This document shows, one piece after another, positions 45,167-52,836 of a stretch of 64,000 nt of DNA (position 1 is its first letter; every line of letters begins with the position of its first letter). A program made the position numbers and the translations under genes. The DNA comes from Pseudolabrys sp. (lineage in GTDB: Bacteria > Pseudomonadota > Alphaproteobacteria > Rhizobiales > Xanthobacteraceae), in the NCBI GenBank assembly GCA_022841665.1, contig JALHRB010000005.1, positions 1 through 64,000 of the forward strand, written 5' to 3'. Below the pieces are notes generated by a model, which saw only the letters and a list, made by a program, of their open reading frames with translations, made no database searches and was not told the origin of the DNA.

Positions 45167-46147
45167 ATGCCGGAAATCACCTATCGCGACGCGGTGATCC
45201 GCGGCATCGCGCAAGAAATGGCGCGCGATCCCGACGTCGTGTTCCTCGGCGAGGACGTGGCGAAAGCCGGCGGCGTGTTCAAGGCGACCGTCGGCCTGTA
45301 CGAGCAGTTCGGCCCCTTGCGCGTGCGCGACACCCCGATCTCCGAGCAAGCAATCCTGGGCGCCGCCATGGGCGCGGCCATGACGGGCTTGAAGCCGATC
45401 GCCGAGATCATGTTCTCGGACTTCATTGCGGTGTGCTTCGACTACATCGCCAATGAATTCCCCAAGAGCCGCTACATGTCGAACGGCCAGACCAAATGTC
45501 CGTTGGTCGTTCGCACCGGCAACGGCGCCGGCTCGCGCTTCGGCGCGCAGCATTCCCAGAGCGTCGAGAACTGGTGCATGATGATCCCGGGGCTCAAGGT
45601 CGTCGCGCCGTCGTCGCCGCGCGACGTCATCGGGCTGCTGGCCGCCGCCGTGCGCGATCCCGATCCCGTGATCTTCTTCGAGCACAAGTCGCTCTACGCC
45701 ACCAAGGGCGAGGTGCCGGACGGCGAGATCGTCGACACGCTCGGTACCGCCAAGGTTCTGCGTCCGGGCAAGGACGCCACCATCCTGGCGTTGGCGCTGA
45801 TGGTGCCGCGCGCGCTGGAGGCGGCCGAGAGGCTGAAAGCCGAGCACGGCATCGACGCCGAAGTGGTCGACGTGCGCTCGCTGGTGCCGCTCGACATGCA
45901 GACGATCCTGGGCTCGGTGGCCAAGACTCACCGGCTGTTCACCGTGGAAGAGAACCCGCGGCTGTGCGGCTGGGGTGCCGAGATCGTGTCGATCGTGGCG
46001 GACGAGGCCTTCTACGAGCTCGACGGCCCGCCGGTGCGCATCACGACGCCGCACATTCCGCTGCCGGCAGCCGACAACCTGGAAGACATCGTGTTGCCGA
46101 CGCCGGATCGCATCGTCGAGACGGTGAGGCGGAGTTTGGAGAGCTGA
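45167..46147 (+). CDS. Pyruvate/acetoin-type dehydrogenase E1, beta subunit
   Basis: Partner of the E1 alpha gene, 326 residues from MPEITYRDAVIRGIAQEMAR. The start overlaps nothing but lies only one base after the alpha stop. Family motifs are VVFLGEDVAKAGGVFKATVG, TPISEQAILGAAMGAAMTGL with the conserved cofactor-site glutamate, VVRTGNGAGSRFGAQHSQSV, and the C-terminal TVEENPRLCGWGAEIVSIVA. There is no fused lipoyl domain, unlike the usual alphaproteobacterial PdhB, which supports an acetoin-type or alternative complex. A family E repeat separates it from the aldehyde dehydrogenase gene. Confidence 0.9.
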   Translation: MPEITYRDAVIRGIAQEMARDPDVVFLGEDVAKAGGVFKATVGLYEQFGPLRVRDTPISEQAILGAAMGAAMTGLKPIAEIMFSDFIAVCFDYIANEFPKSRYMSNGQTKCPLVVRTGNGAGSRFGAQHSQSVENWCMMIPGLKVVAPSSPRDVIGLLAAAVRDPDPVIFFEHKSLYATKGEVPDGEIVDTLGTAKVLRPGKDATILALALMVPRALEAAERLKAEHGIDAEVVDVRSLVPLDMQTILGSVAKTHRLFTVEENPRLCGWGAEIVSIVADEAFYELDGPPVRITTPHIPLPAADNLEDIVLPTPDRIVETVRRSLES

Positions 46148-46150
46148 GTT

Positions 46151-46269
46151 TGCGTGTCCCGGATGCGATGCAGCGCGAAGCGGTGCATCGCTGATCCGGG
46201 ACCGTCACGGGTTGTTATGGTCCCGGTTCTGCAGCGCACCGCTTCGCGCTGCGCTGCGCCCGGGACACG
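46151..46269. repeat. Dispersed inverted repeat, family E, copy 2
   Basis: TGCGTGTCCCGGATGCGATG...GATCCGGGACCGTCACGGGT...GGTCCCGGTTCTGCAGCGCA...GCTGCGCCCGGGACACG. Same block order as 16573-16679, with outer inverted ends CGTGTCCCGG and CCGGGACACG. It lies between E1 beta and the aldehyde dehydrogenase. Confidence 0.8.
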
Positions 46270-46285
46270 AAGAAGGAAACGCACA

Positions 46286-47737
46286 ATGTACGAGAACCTC
46301 CTCGCCAACGTCCCGACCGACCTCTGGATCGGCGGCAAGTGGCGCAAATCCTCCGACGGCGGCCGCTTCGACGTCGTCGATCCGGCGACCGAGCGCAAGA
46401 TTGCCAGTGTGGCGAGCGCGACGGTGGATGACGCCATCGCGGCGGTGGACGCCGCGCAGGGCGCTTTCGAAGCATGGGCGGGCCGCAAGCCGCGCGAGCG
46501 CGGCGAGATCCTGCGCAAGGCCTACGAACTGATCATGCGCGACGCCGAGCGCTTCGCCAAGCTGATCACGCTGGAGAACGGCAAGGCGCTGCCGGACTCG
46601 CGCGGCGAGGTCGCCTATTCGGCCGAGTTCTTCCGCTGGTACGCGGAGGAGGCCGTGCGCAATATCGGCCAGATCTCGATGGCGCCCGCTTCCGGCGCGC
46701 GCATCGTCGCGCAGCACAAGCCGGCGGGCGTCGCCGTGCTGGTGACGCCGTGGAATTTCCCGGCCGCGATGGCCACCCGCAAGATCGGCCCGGCGCTCGC
46801 CGCCGGCTGCCCGGTGGTGCTGAAGCCCGCCTCCGACACCCCGCTCACCATGCTGGCGCTGATGCCGGCGCTGGAGGAGGCCGGCGTGCCGGCCGGCGTG
46901 GTCAACGTCATTCCGTCGCGCTCCTCCGGCAAGGTGGTCAGCGCCATGCTGCACGATCCCCGCGTGCGCGTCGTCTCCTTCACCGGCTCGACCGAAGTCG
47001 GCCGCAAGCTGCTGCATGAGGCGGCAGACCAGATCCTGAAGCCGGCGATGGAATTGGGCGGCAACGCGCCCTTCATCGTATTCGAGGATGCCGACATCGA
47101 CGCCGCCATCGACGGCGCCATGATTGCGAAAATGAGGAACATGGGCGAAGCCTGCACGGCTGCGAACCGCTTCTACGTGCACGAGAAGGTGCACGACGAG
47201 TTTGCGAAGAAGCTCACCGCCAAGATGGCGGGCCTGAAGATGGGCAACGGCCTCGACGAAGGCGTCGCGCTCGGGCCGCTGGTCAACAAGGAAGGCCGCG
47301 ACAAGGTCATCGAGCTGGTCGACGACGCCGTGTCCAAGGGCGCCAAGGTCCTGACCGGCGGCAAATCGCCGGACGGACCGGGCTTCTTCTATCCGGCGAC
47401 CGTGCTCACCAATGTGCCGGACGGCGCCAAGATGCTGAGAGAGGAAATTTTCGGCCCGGTCGCCTCGATCCAGACCTTCAAGGACGAGTCCGAGGCGATC
47501 AAGCGCGCCAACGACACCGAATACGGGCTGGTGGCCTATCTCTACACCAAGGATCTCTCGCGCGGCATGCGCGTCTCCGAGAAGCTCGACTTCGGCATGG
47601 TCGGCCTCAACCGCGGCCTCGTCTCCGACCCAGCGGCGCCGTTCGGCGGCACCAAGCAGTCCGGCCTCGGCCGCGAAGGCGCGCAGGAAGGCATGAAGGA
47701 GTTTCTGGAGACGCAATACGTGTCGGTGAGCTGGTAG
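46286..47737 (+). CDS. gabD: NAD(P)-dependent succinate-semialdehyde dehydrogenase-like enzyme
   Basis: A 483-residue aldehyde dehydrogenase of the GabD group. The start is ATG 46286 (MYENLLANVPTDLWIGGKWR), preceded by AAGGAAACGC; the track adds 44 residues of repeat. VLVTPWNFPAAMATRKIGPA near residue 145 and LKPASDTPLTM bind the cofactor. FTGSTEVGRKLL near 233, LELGG-type MELGGNAPFIVFEDAD with the general base, and the nucleophilic cysteine in MGEACTAANRFYVHE near residue 288 are intact. It sits between E1 beta and E2 and is bounded by a family E and a family C repeat, as if inserted into the complex operon. Other semialdehydes are possible substrates. Confidence 0.88.
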   Translation: MYENLLANVPTDLWIGGKWRKSSDGGRFDVVDPATERKIASVASATVDDAIAAVDAAQGAFEAWAGRKPRERGEILRKAYELIMRDAERFAKLITLENGKALPDSRGEVAYSAEFFRWYAEEAVRNIGQISMAPASGARIVAQHKPAGVAVLVTPWNFPAAMATRKIGPALAAGCPVVLKPASDTPLTMLALMPALEEAGVPAGVVNVIPSRSSGKVVSAMLHDPRVRVVSFTGSTEVGRKLLHEAADQILKPAMELGGNAPFIVFEDADIDAAIDGAMIAKMRNMGEACTAANRFYVHEKVHDEFAKKLTAKMAGLKMGNGLDEGVALGPLVNKEGRDKVIELVDDAVSKGAKVLTGGKSPDGPGFFYPATVLTNVPDGAKMLREEIFGPVASIQTFKDESEAIKRANDTEYGLVAYLYTKDLSRGMRVSEKLDFGMVGLNRGLVSDPAAPFGGTKQSGLGREGAQEGMKEFLETQYVSVSW

Positions 47738-47748
47738 GTTTCGCAGTC

Positions 47749-47857
47749 TTGTCATGGCCGGGCTTGTCCCGGCCATCCCGCTCAGGGAGGCAAGGCTATG
47801 ACACGATAATCGGGATCACCGGGTCACGGCGCTGCGCGCCGGCCCGGTGATGACAAG
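47749..47857. repeat. Dispersed palindromic repeat, family C, copy 3
   Basis: TTGTCATGGCCGGGCTTGTC with CCGGCCAT, then CCCGCTCAGGGAGGC, then ATCACCGGGTCACGGC with GCCGGCCCGGTGATGACA. The blocks are those of copy 1 in reverse order. It ends 15 bases before the GTG start of the E2 gene. Confidence 0.75.
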
Positions 47858-47872
47858 GAAGGGATTGATCGC

Positions 47873-49291
47873 GTGGACGTCCTGATGCCGCAGCTCGGCG
47901 AGACGGTCGCCGAGGGCAAGATCGTGAGGTGGTTCAAGTCGGCCGGCGACGCCGTGAAGCCGGGCGACAACCTGTTCGAGATCGAGACCGACAAGACCTC
48001 GATGGAAGTGCCGGCGACCTTTGCGGGCACGCTGTCGGCGATCAATTTCCAGGTCGGCGAGGTGGCCAAGGTCGGCGCCGTGGTGGCGGTGATCGCAGGT
48101 GCGGGCGGCGCGGTGGCTACGCCCGTCGCGGCAGCTCCTGCTCCGAGCGCATCCCAACCTGCGTTCGTTCCCACGAAAGCGGGAACCCAAGGTGGCAGGG
48201 CACAGAGTCAGGAAGAACCGGGTCCCCGCTTGCGCGGGGACGAACGGGGTGCAGCTTCGTTCGCGTACCCCAACATGGACCCGCTTCGCGAGGTCCGTAC
48301 ACCCGAGCGCAATTTCGGACCCGCCCGCATCGGCGGTGCCACGGTGACGCCGCTGGCCCGCCGCCTCGCCGGCGAGCGCGGCATCGGCCTTGCTCAGATC
48401 AAGGGCTCCGGACCGCATGGCAGAATAGTCGCGGCCGATGTGGAGAAGGCGTTGCCATCGCGCGGCGCCACCATGGCGACCGGCGCCAGCGCCGCGCAGG
48501 TGAAGGCGCTGTTCGAGGGCGTCGCCTACGAGGAAGTGCCGCTCGACTCCATGCGCGCAACCATCGCGCGGCGCCTGGTCGAGGCCAAGCAGACCATTCC
48601 GCATTTCTATCTCACCGCCGATATCGAGATCGGCCGCCTGCTGGCGATGCGCGAAGAGGCCAACGCCGCCGCGCCACCCCTCCCTAACCCTCCCCCGCAT
48701 AGCTCGCCGAACGGCGAGCGTTCGCTCGCCTATGCGGGGGAGGGAAGGGTGGGGGCGCCCGCCTTCAAGCTCTCGCTCAACGACTTCATCATCAAGGCCT
48801 GGGCGGCGGCGCTTATGCGCGTGCCGGCCGCCAACGCCGTGTGGGCGGAAGACCGGACCTTGCGCTTCGCGCATGCCGACATCGGCGTGGCGGTGGCGCT
48901 CGACGGCGGCCTGATCACGCCGGTCGTGCGCAACGCCGACGTGAAGTCGCTCACCGCGATCTCCGCCGAGATGCGCGACCTGGCCGAGCGCGCGCGCGTC
49001 AAGAAGCTCAAGCCCAACGAATACCAGGGTGGATCGACCGCGATCTCCAATCTCGGCATGTACGGCGTGCGCGAGTTTGCCGCCATCATCAATCCCCCGC
49101 ACGCCACCATCCTGGCGGTCGGCGCGTCGCGCCGCGCCCCGGTCGAGACCGAAGACGGCGGCGTGAAATTCGTCAGCCAGATGACGGTCACACTGTCCTG
49201 CGACCATCGCGTGGTCGACGGCGCGCTCGGCGCCGAACTGCTGGCGGCGTTCAAGTCTCTGGTCGAAAAACCCGTCACCTTTCTGGTCTAA
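47873..49291 (+). CDS. 2-oxoacid dehydrogenase E2 (dihydrolipoamide acyltransferase) with two in-frame repeat insertions
   Basis: E2 core of the second complex, 472 residues from GTG 47873 (MDVLMPQLGETVAEGKIVRW). One lipoyl domain with lysine in IETDKTSMEVPATFAG near residue 42, a linker, an E3-binding domain (TVTPLARRLAGERGIGLAQI near 160), then the acyltransferase domain ending in LSCDHRVVDGALGAELLAAF. Two stretches do not belong to the family. Residues 97-126 (VPTKAGTQGG...RLRGDERGA) translate a family A repeat in the linker. Residues 268-297 (PPLPNPPPHSSPNGERSLAY) translate a different palindrome near the start of the catalytic domain. Both keep the frame. The DHRVVDG motif is intact, so activity is plausible. 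Confidence 0.92.
   Translation: MDVLMPQLGETVAEGKIVRWFKSAGDAVKPGDNLFEIETDKTSMEVPATFAGTLSAINFQVGEVAKVGAVVAVIAGAGGAVATPVAAAPAPSASQPAFVPTKAGTQGGRAQSQEEPGPRLRGDERGAASFAYPNMDPLREVRTPERNFGPARIGGATVTPLARRLAGERGIGLAQIKGSGPHGRIVAADVEKALPSRGATMATGASAAQVKALFEGVAYEEVPLDSMRATIARRLVEAKQTIPHFYLTADIEIGRLLAMREEANAAAPPLPNPPPHSSPNGERSLAYAGEGRVGAPAFKLSLNDFIIKAWAAALMRVPAANAVWAEDRTLRFAHADIGVAVALDGGLITPVVRNADVKSLTAISAEMRDLAERARVKKLKPNEYQGGSTAISNLGMYGVREFAAIINPPHATILAVGASRRAPVETEDGGVKFVSQMTVTLSCDHRVVDGALGAELLAAFKSLVEKPVTFLV
48162..48247. repeat. Family A repeat inside the E2 coding sequence
   Basis: CGTTCGTTCCCACGAAAGCG with GGAACCCA on the left and GGTCCCCGCTTGCGCGGGGA followed by CGAACGG on the right. These are the two hairpins of family A, with a 35-base middle. 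It encodes part of the flexible linker between the lipoyl and E3-binding domains, where added residues are tolerated. Confidence 0.8.
48676..48760. repeat. Second palindromic insertion inside the E2 coding sequence
   Basis: CACCCCTCCCTAACCCTCCC and CCGCATAG on the left; CTATGCGGGGGAGGGAAGGG and TGGGGG on the right. The centre is the nested hairpin CTCGCCGAACGGCGAG followed by CGTTCGCTCGC. It encodes about 28 extra residues rich in Pro, Ser and Gly early in the acyltransferase domain. It resembles the DUF559-type repeat in its GGGGAGG arms but not in block order. Confidence 0.75.
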
Positions 49292-49303
49292 AGGAGTTTG
49301 CTC

Positions 49304-50275
49304 ATGGCTGCCGAAAAGCCGGACGTTCTGCTGGTCGGACACAAGAAGCCGGTGATCGTCGGCGGGCTCGAAGGCAATGTCACGCTGCACAAGCTGATCG
49401 ACGCGGCCGACAAGGACGCCTTCCTGAAGCCGATTGCCGACAAAGTACGCGCCATCGCCGTGTCCTACACCAGTGAGCGCATCGGCCCGGAATTCATGCA
49501 GCGCTTCCCCAAGCTCGAGCAGATCTCGAGCTTCGGCGTCGGCTACGACCACATCGACGCCAAATGGGCGGGCGCGCACGGCATCGTCGTCACCAACACG
49601 CCCGACGTGCTGAACGAGGAAGTGGCCGACACCGCGCTCGGGCTCTTGCTCTGCACGGTGCGCGAATTTCCGCAGGCCGACCGCTATCTGCGCGCCGGCA
49701 AGTGGCTGGAGAAGGGCTATCCGCTGACCAAGGCGACCTTGCGCGACCGCACCGTCGGCATGGTCGGCATGGGCCGCATCGGCAGGGCCATCGCGCGCCG
49801 GCTGGAAGCCTTCGGCGTGCCGGTCGTCTATCACAGCCGCAAGCCGCAGGACGGCGTGAGCTACAAATACTATCCCAAGCTCGTCGACATGGCGCGCGAC
49901 GTCGATACGCTGATGGTCATCGTGCCGGGCGGCGCCTCGACGCAGAACATGATCAATGCCGAGGTGCTCAAGGCGCTCGGGCCGCGCGGCATCCTCATCA
50001 ACATGGCGCGCGGCTCGGTGGTGGACGAGCCGGCGCTGATCCAGGCGCTGAAGGACCGCACCATCTATTCCGCCGGCCTCGACGTGTTCGCCAAGGAGCC
50101 GCAGGTGCCGAAGGAGCTGATCGAGATGGACCACGTCGTGCTGTTCCCGCATCTCGGTTCAGCCAGCGAGGCGACGCGCGCGGCGATGGACCGGCTCGTG
50201 GTCGACAACATCCTGGCATGGGCGGCAGGCAAGGCGCCGCTGACACCGGTGCCGGAAACGCCGCCCAAGCGCTGA
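49304..50275 (+). CDS. D-2-hydroxyacid dehydrogenase family protein
   Basis: A 323-residue NAD(P)-dependent dehydrogenase acting on D-2-hydroxyacids such as glyoxylate/hydroxypyruvate. The Rossmann motif is TVGMVGMGRIGRAIARRLEA near residue 150. The catalytic arginine is in INMARGSVVDEPALI near residue 234, the glutamate in GLDVFAKEPQVPKEL, and the histidine in FPHLGSASEATRAAM near residue 286. ATG 49304 is preceded by AAAGGAG at good spacing. It follows E2 by 12 bases, so it belongs to the same operon and may feed or drain a 2-oxoacid used by the complex. Confidence 0.9.
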   Translation: MAAEKPDVLLVGHKKPVIVGGLEGNVTLHKLIDAADKDAFLKPIADKVRAIAVSYTSERIGPEFMQRFPKLEQISSFGVGYDHIDAKWAGAHGIVVTNTPDVLNEEVADTALGLLLCTVREFPQADRYLRAGKWLEKGYPLTKATLRDRTVGMVGMGRIGRAIARRLEAFGVPVVYHSRKPQDGVSYKYYPKLVDMARDVDTLMVIVPGGASTQNMINAEVLKALGPRGILINMARGSVVDEPALIQALKDRTIYSAGLDVFAKEPQVPKELIEMDHVVLFPHLGSASEATRAAMDRLVVDNILAWAAGKAPLTPVPETPPKR

Positions 50276-50301
50276 GGGGGCGGTCAATCGCGGGGTCAGA
50301 C

Positions 50302-50988
50302 ATGGTTCGCCTCGTTACCATCGCCTTTGCCGCGGTCCTGCTTGCCGCGCCGCCGGCGCGCGCGCAGGCGCCCACGCTGGGCGATGCCGCGCAAGGTATC
50401 CTTGGAAGCTGGGAATTCTCCAACGCCGACCGCGACAAGCGCTGCACCGCGACGTTCAAGACCGACCGCACGGCCGTGGGCTACAAGGTCGAGTTCGACG
50501 CCGGTTGCGGCGCGTTGTTTCCGCTGGTGAACGAGGTCGCCGGCTGGGTCTTTCCGGACAACGACCTGTTGCGCCTGCTCGATGCGCAGGGCCGCGCCCT
50601 GGTCGAGTTCAGCGAGGTGGAGACCGGCATCTACGAGGCGCCGACGCCGGGCGTCGGCGTGCTGTTCCTGCAAAACGCCGCCGCCGCCGGGCCGACGCCG
50701 AAGCCGCCCGCCGAGCTTGCCGGCGACTGGACGATGCGCCGGGGCAACGCGATCCTGTGCGCGCTCACATTGTCGGCAAATCCCTCCGGCGACGCGCTGG
50801 CGCTCGCCGTGAAGCCCGGCTGCGCCGCCTCGGTTGCGCAGCTCAACTTTGCGCAGTGGCGTCTCGACCGCGACGAGCTGATGCTGGTGCCGGCGCGCGG
50901 CAATCCCTGGCGCTTCGAGGAGATCGACGGCACCACCTGGCGCCGCCTGCCGGAGACGGCCGATCCGATCACGCTGGTAAGGCAGTAG
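50302..50988 (+). CDS. Secreted protein with two AprI/Inh-like domains
   Basis: A 228-residue exported protein. The signal peptide is VRLVTIAFAAVLLAAPPARA, cleaved near AQA. The mature part appears to contain two beta-barrel repeats of the AprI/Inh (metalloprotease inhibitor) type. The first has ILGSWEFSNADRDKRCTATF...GCGALFPLV near residues 37-76. The second has ELAGDWTMRRGNAILCALTL...KPGCAASVAQLNFAQW near residues 138-190. Each has one cysteine pair. In Pseudomonas and Erwinia single-domain members inhibit the secreted protease made by the same cell; no such protease gene is near. The ORF track start at 49564 is read-through. Confidence 0.75.
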   Translation: MVRLVTIAFAAVLLAAPPARAQAPTLGDAAQGILGSWEFSNADRDKRCTATFKTDRTAVGYKVEFDAGCGALFPLVNEVAGWVFPDNDLLRLLDAQGRALVEFSEVETGIYEAPTPGVGVLFLQNAAAAGPTPKPPAELAGDWTMRRGNAILCALTLSANPSGDALALAVKPGCAASVAQLNFAQWRLDRDELMLVPARGNPWRFEEIDGTTWRRLPETADPITLVRQ

Positions 50989-50996
50989 ATGCTGCT

Positions 50997-51022
50997 TACC
51001 CTCCCCACAAGGAGGAGGGTAA
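50997..51022. terminator. Hairpin between convergent genes (AprI-like and radC)
   Basis: TTACCCTCCCCACAAGGAGG followed by AGGGTAA forms a stem of about 9 bp with one bulge. It lies between two convergent stops that are 39 bases apart. No long T run follows, so termination may be weak or Rho-assisted. Confidence 0.5.
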
Positions 51023-51027
51023 AGAGC

Positions 51028-51753
51028 TCAGATCAGCTTCAGCCCCTTGAAGCTCGCGTGCCCTTCCTTGCCGACGATGATGTGGTCGTGCACGGCGATG
51101 CCGAGAGGCTTGGCCACCTCGATGATCGACTGCGTCATCTGGATGTCCGCGCGTGAGGGCGTCGGGTCGCCGGACGGATGGTTGTGGACCAGGATGATCG
51201 CGGTCGCCGACAATTCGAGCGCGCGCTTGACCACCTCGCGCGGATAGACCGGCGTGTGATCGACCGTGCCGATCTGTTGCACTTCGTCGGCGATGAGCTG
51301 GTTGCGCTTGTCGAGGAACAGCAGGCGGAACTGCTCTTTGTCGGCATAGGCCATGGCCATACGGCAGTAGTCGAGCACGCTCGACCAGGATGACAGCACC
51401 GGCCGCTTCTGCACCTGGCCTTTCGCCAGCCGGCTCGCCGCCGCCTGCACGATCTTGAGCTCATCGACGACGGAATCGCCGACACCCTTGATCTCCTTCA
51501 GCCGCGCGCGCGGCGCCGCGATGACTTCGGCGAAGGAGCCGAATTTCTGGATCAGCTCCTTGGCCAGCGGTTTGACGTCGCGCTGCGGGATGGCGCGGAA
51601 CAGCAGCAGTTCGAGCAGTTCGTAGTCGCTGACGGAATCCGGCCCGGCCTCGCGGAAGCGGCCGCGCAGGCGCTCGCGGTGGCCGTGGTAATGCGGCGCG
51701 GATTCGGCGAGCCCGTCGCTTTCCTCAGCTTCAGCCTGATATTTGTCCGCCAT
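51028..51753 (-). CDS. radC: RadC family protein (JAB/MPN domain)
   Basis: A 241-residue RadC-type protein. The N-terminal helix-hairpin-helix part has [20 protein letters not shown] and [19 protein letters not shown]. The C-terminal JAB metalloprotease-like domain carries the zinc-site motif [19 protein letters not shown] near residue 189, with the upstream glutamate in [10 protein letters not shown]. Despite its name, a DNA repair role is not established for RadC. It lies 66 bases downstream of map on the same strand, a common alphaproteobacterial arrangement. Confidence 0.94.
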   Translation of the reverse strand: MADKYQAEAEESDGLAESAPHYHGHRERLRGRFREAGPDSVSDYELLELLLFRAIPQRDVKPLAKELIQKFGSFAEVIAAPRARLKEIKGVGDSVVDELKIVQAAASRLAKGQVQKRPVLSSWSSVLDYCRMAMAYADKEQFRLLFLDKRNQLIADEVQQIGTVDHTPVYPREVVKRALELSATAIILVHNHPSGDPTPSRADIQMTQSIIEVAKPLGIAVHDHIIVGKEGHASFKGLKLI

Positions 51754-51819
51754 GCCGCGCCGCCCGCGTTACGCACGGCATGATTGTAGTCGAGTTGTAT
51801 CGTTTGGACGAGGGTGGAA

Positions 51820-52647
51820 TCAGCCGCGCTTGTAGGGCGGCTTGTCGAGCCCGGCCGGCGAGAAGGTGAACACCTCGACGCCGATTTCGGTCACCGCCAC
51901 GGTGTGCTCGAACTGGGCCGACAGCGAACGGTCGCGGGTGACGGCGGTCCAGCCGTCGGACAGTACCTTCACGTGCGGGCGGCCGAGATTGATCATCGGC
52001 TCGACCGTGAAGAACATGCCGGGCTTGAGCACGATGCCTTCGCCGGGCCGGCCCACGTGCACGATGTTGGGCTCGTCGTGGAACAGCCGGCCGAGGCCGT
52101 GGCCGCAGAAATCGCGCACCACGCTCATGTGCTGGGCTTCCACATAGGTCTGGATGGCGTGGCCGATGTCGCCGGTGGTGGCGCCCGGCTTGATCACGTT
52201 GATGCCGCGCATCATGGCTTCGTGCGTCACCTCGACCAGCCGCTCGGCCCGGCGCGGGACCTCGCCGATCTGATACATGCGGCTGGAATCGCCGTGCCAG
52301 CCGTTGAGGATCAGCGTCACGTCGATATTGACGATGTCGCCGTCCTTGAGCGGCTTGTCGCCGGGAATGCCGTGGCAAACCACATGGTTGAGCGAGGTGC
52401 AGGTCGACTTCTTGTAGCCGCGGTACATCATGGTCGCCGGCAGGGCGCCGTGATCCATGGCGTAGTCGTAGACGAGCTTGTCGATGCGCTCGGTCGGCAC
52501 GCCCGGGCCGACGTGCTCGGTCAGCATGTCGAGGCAGCGCGCGGTCAGCTGCCCGGCCTTGCGCATGCCCTCGAAGGCGGCGGAGCCGTGAATCTTGATC
52601 TGGCCGGTTTTCCGGAGGGGGGCGACTGCGGCGTCGACGTAGGTCAT
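51820..52647 (-). CDS. map: Methionine aminopeptidase, type I
   Basis: Removes the N-terminal methionine from new proteins. The 275 residues show the pita-bread fold with the five metal ligands: the two aspartates in VNIDVTLILNGWHGDSSRMY near residue 105, His in CGHGLGRLFHDEPNIVHVG near residue 179, and the glutamates in FTVEPMINLG and in the late TAVTRDRSLSAQFEHTVAVT segment. The start MTYVDAAVAPLRKTGQIKIH has a short extension before the core, usual in Rhizobiales. radC follows on the same strand. Confidence 0.97.
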   Translation of the reverse strand: MTYVDAAVAPLRKTGQIKIHGSAAFEGMRKAGQLTARCLDMLTEHVGPGVPTERIDKLVYDYAMDHGALPATMMYRGYKKSTCTSLNHVVCHGIPGDKPLKDGDIVNIDVTLILNGWHGDSSRMYQIGEVPRRAERLVEVTHEAMMRGINVIKPGATTGDIGHAIQTYVEAQHMSVVRDFCGHGLGRLFHDEPNIVHVGRPGEGIVLKPGMFFTVEPMINLGRPHVKVLSDGWTAVTRDRSLSAQFEHTVAVTEIGVEVFTFSPAGLDKPPYKRG

Positions 52648-52688
52648 GGCCCCAATTTAGGGATTGGGGGAGGCAGCGGCAAGTTAAC

Positions 52689-52828
52689 TGTCATCACCGG
52701 GCCGGCGCGCAGCGCCGTGACCCGGTGATCTCGCTCAGGAAGGCACTGCGTCCCTAAGCGAGATGGTCGGGTCAAGTGTCACAGCCGGGCCGGCCGAAGG
52801 CCGGACCCGGTTGCCCGGCCATGACAAT
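52689..52828. repeat. Dispersed palindromic repeat, family C, copy 4
   Basis: TGTCATCACCGGGCCGGCGC...GTGACCCGGTGAT, then CTCGCTCAGGAAGGC with CCTAAGCGAGA, then GGGCCGGCCGAAGGCCGGAC and GGTTGCCCGGCCATGACA. It is longer than the other copies by an extra hairpin. It fills the gap upstream of map and downstream of the DenD-like gene. Confidence 0.78.
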
Positions 52829-52836
52829 GTTTGGAA

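Noticed and set aside
46154-46285. 44-residue extension of the aldehyde dehydrogenase
   Set aside because: It translates a family E repeat; ATG 46286 has a good ribosome site and matches the family start.
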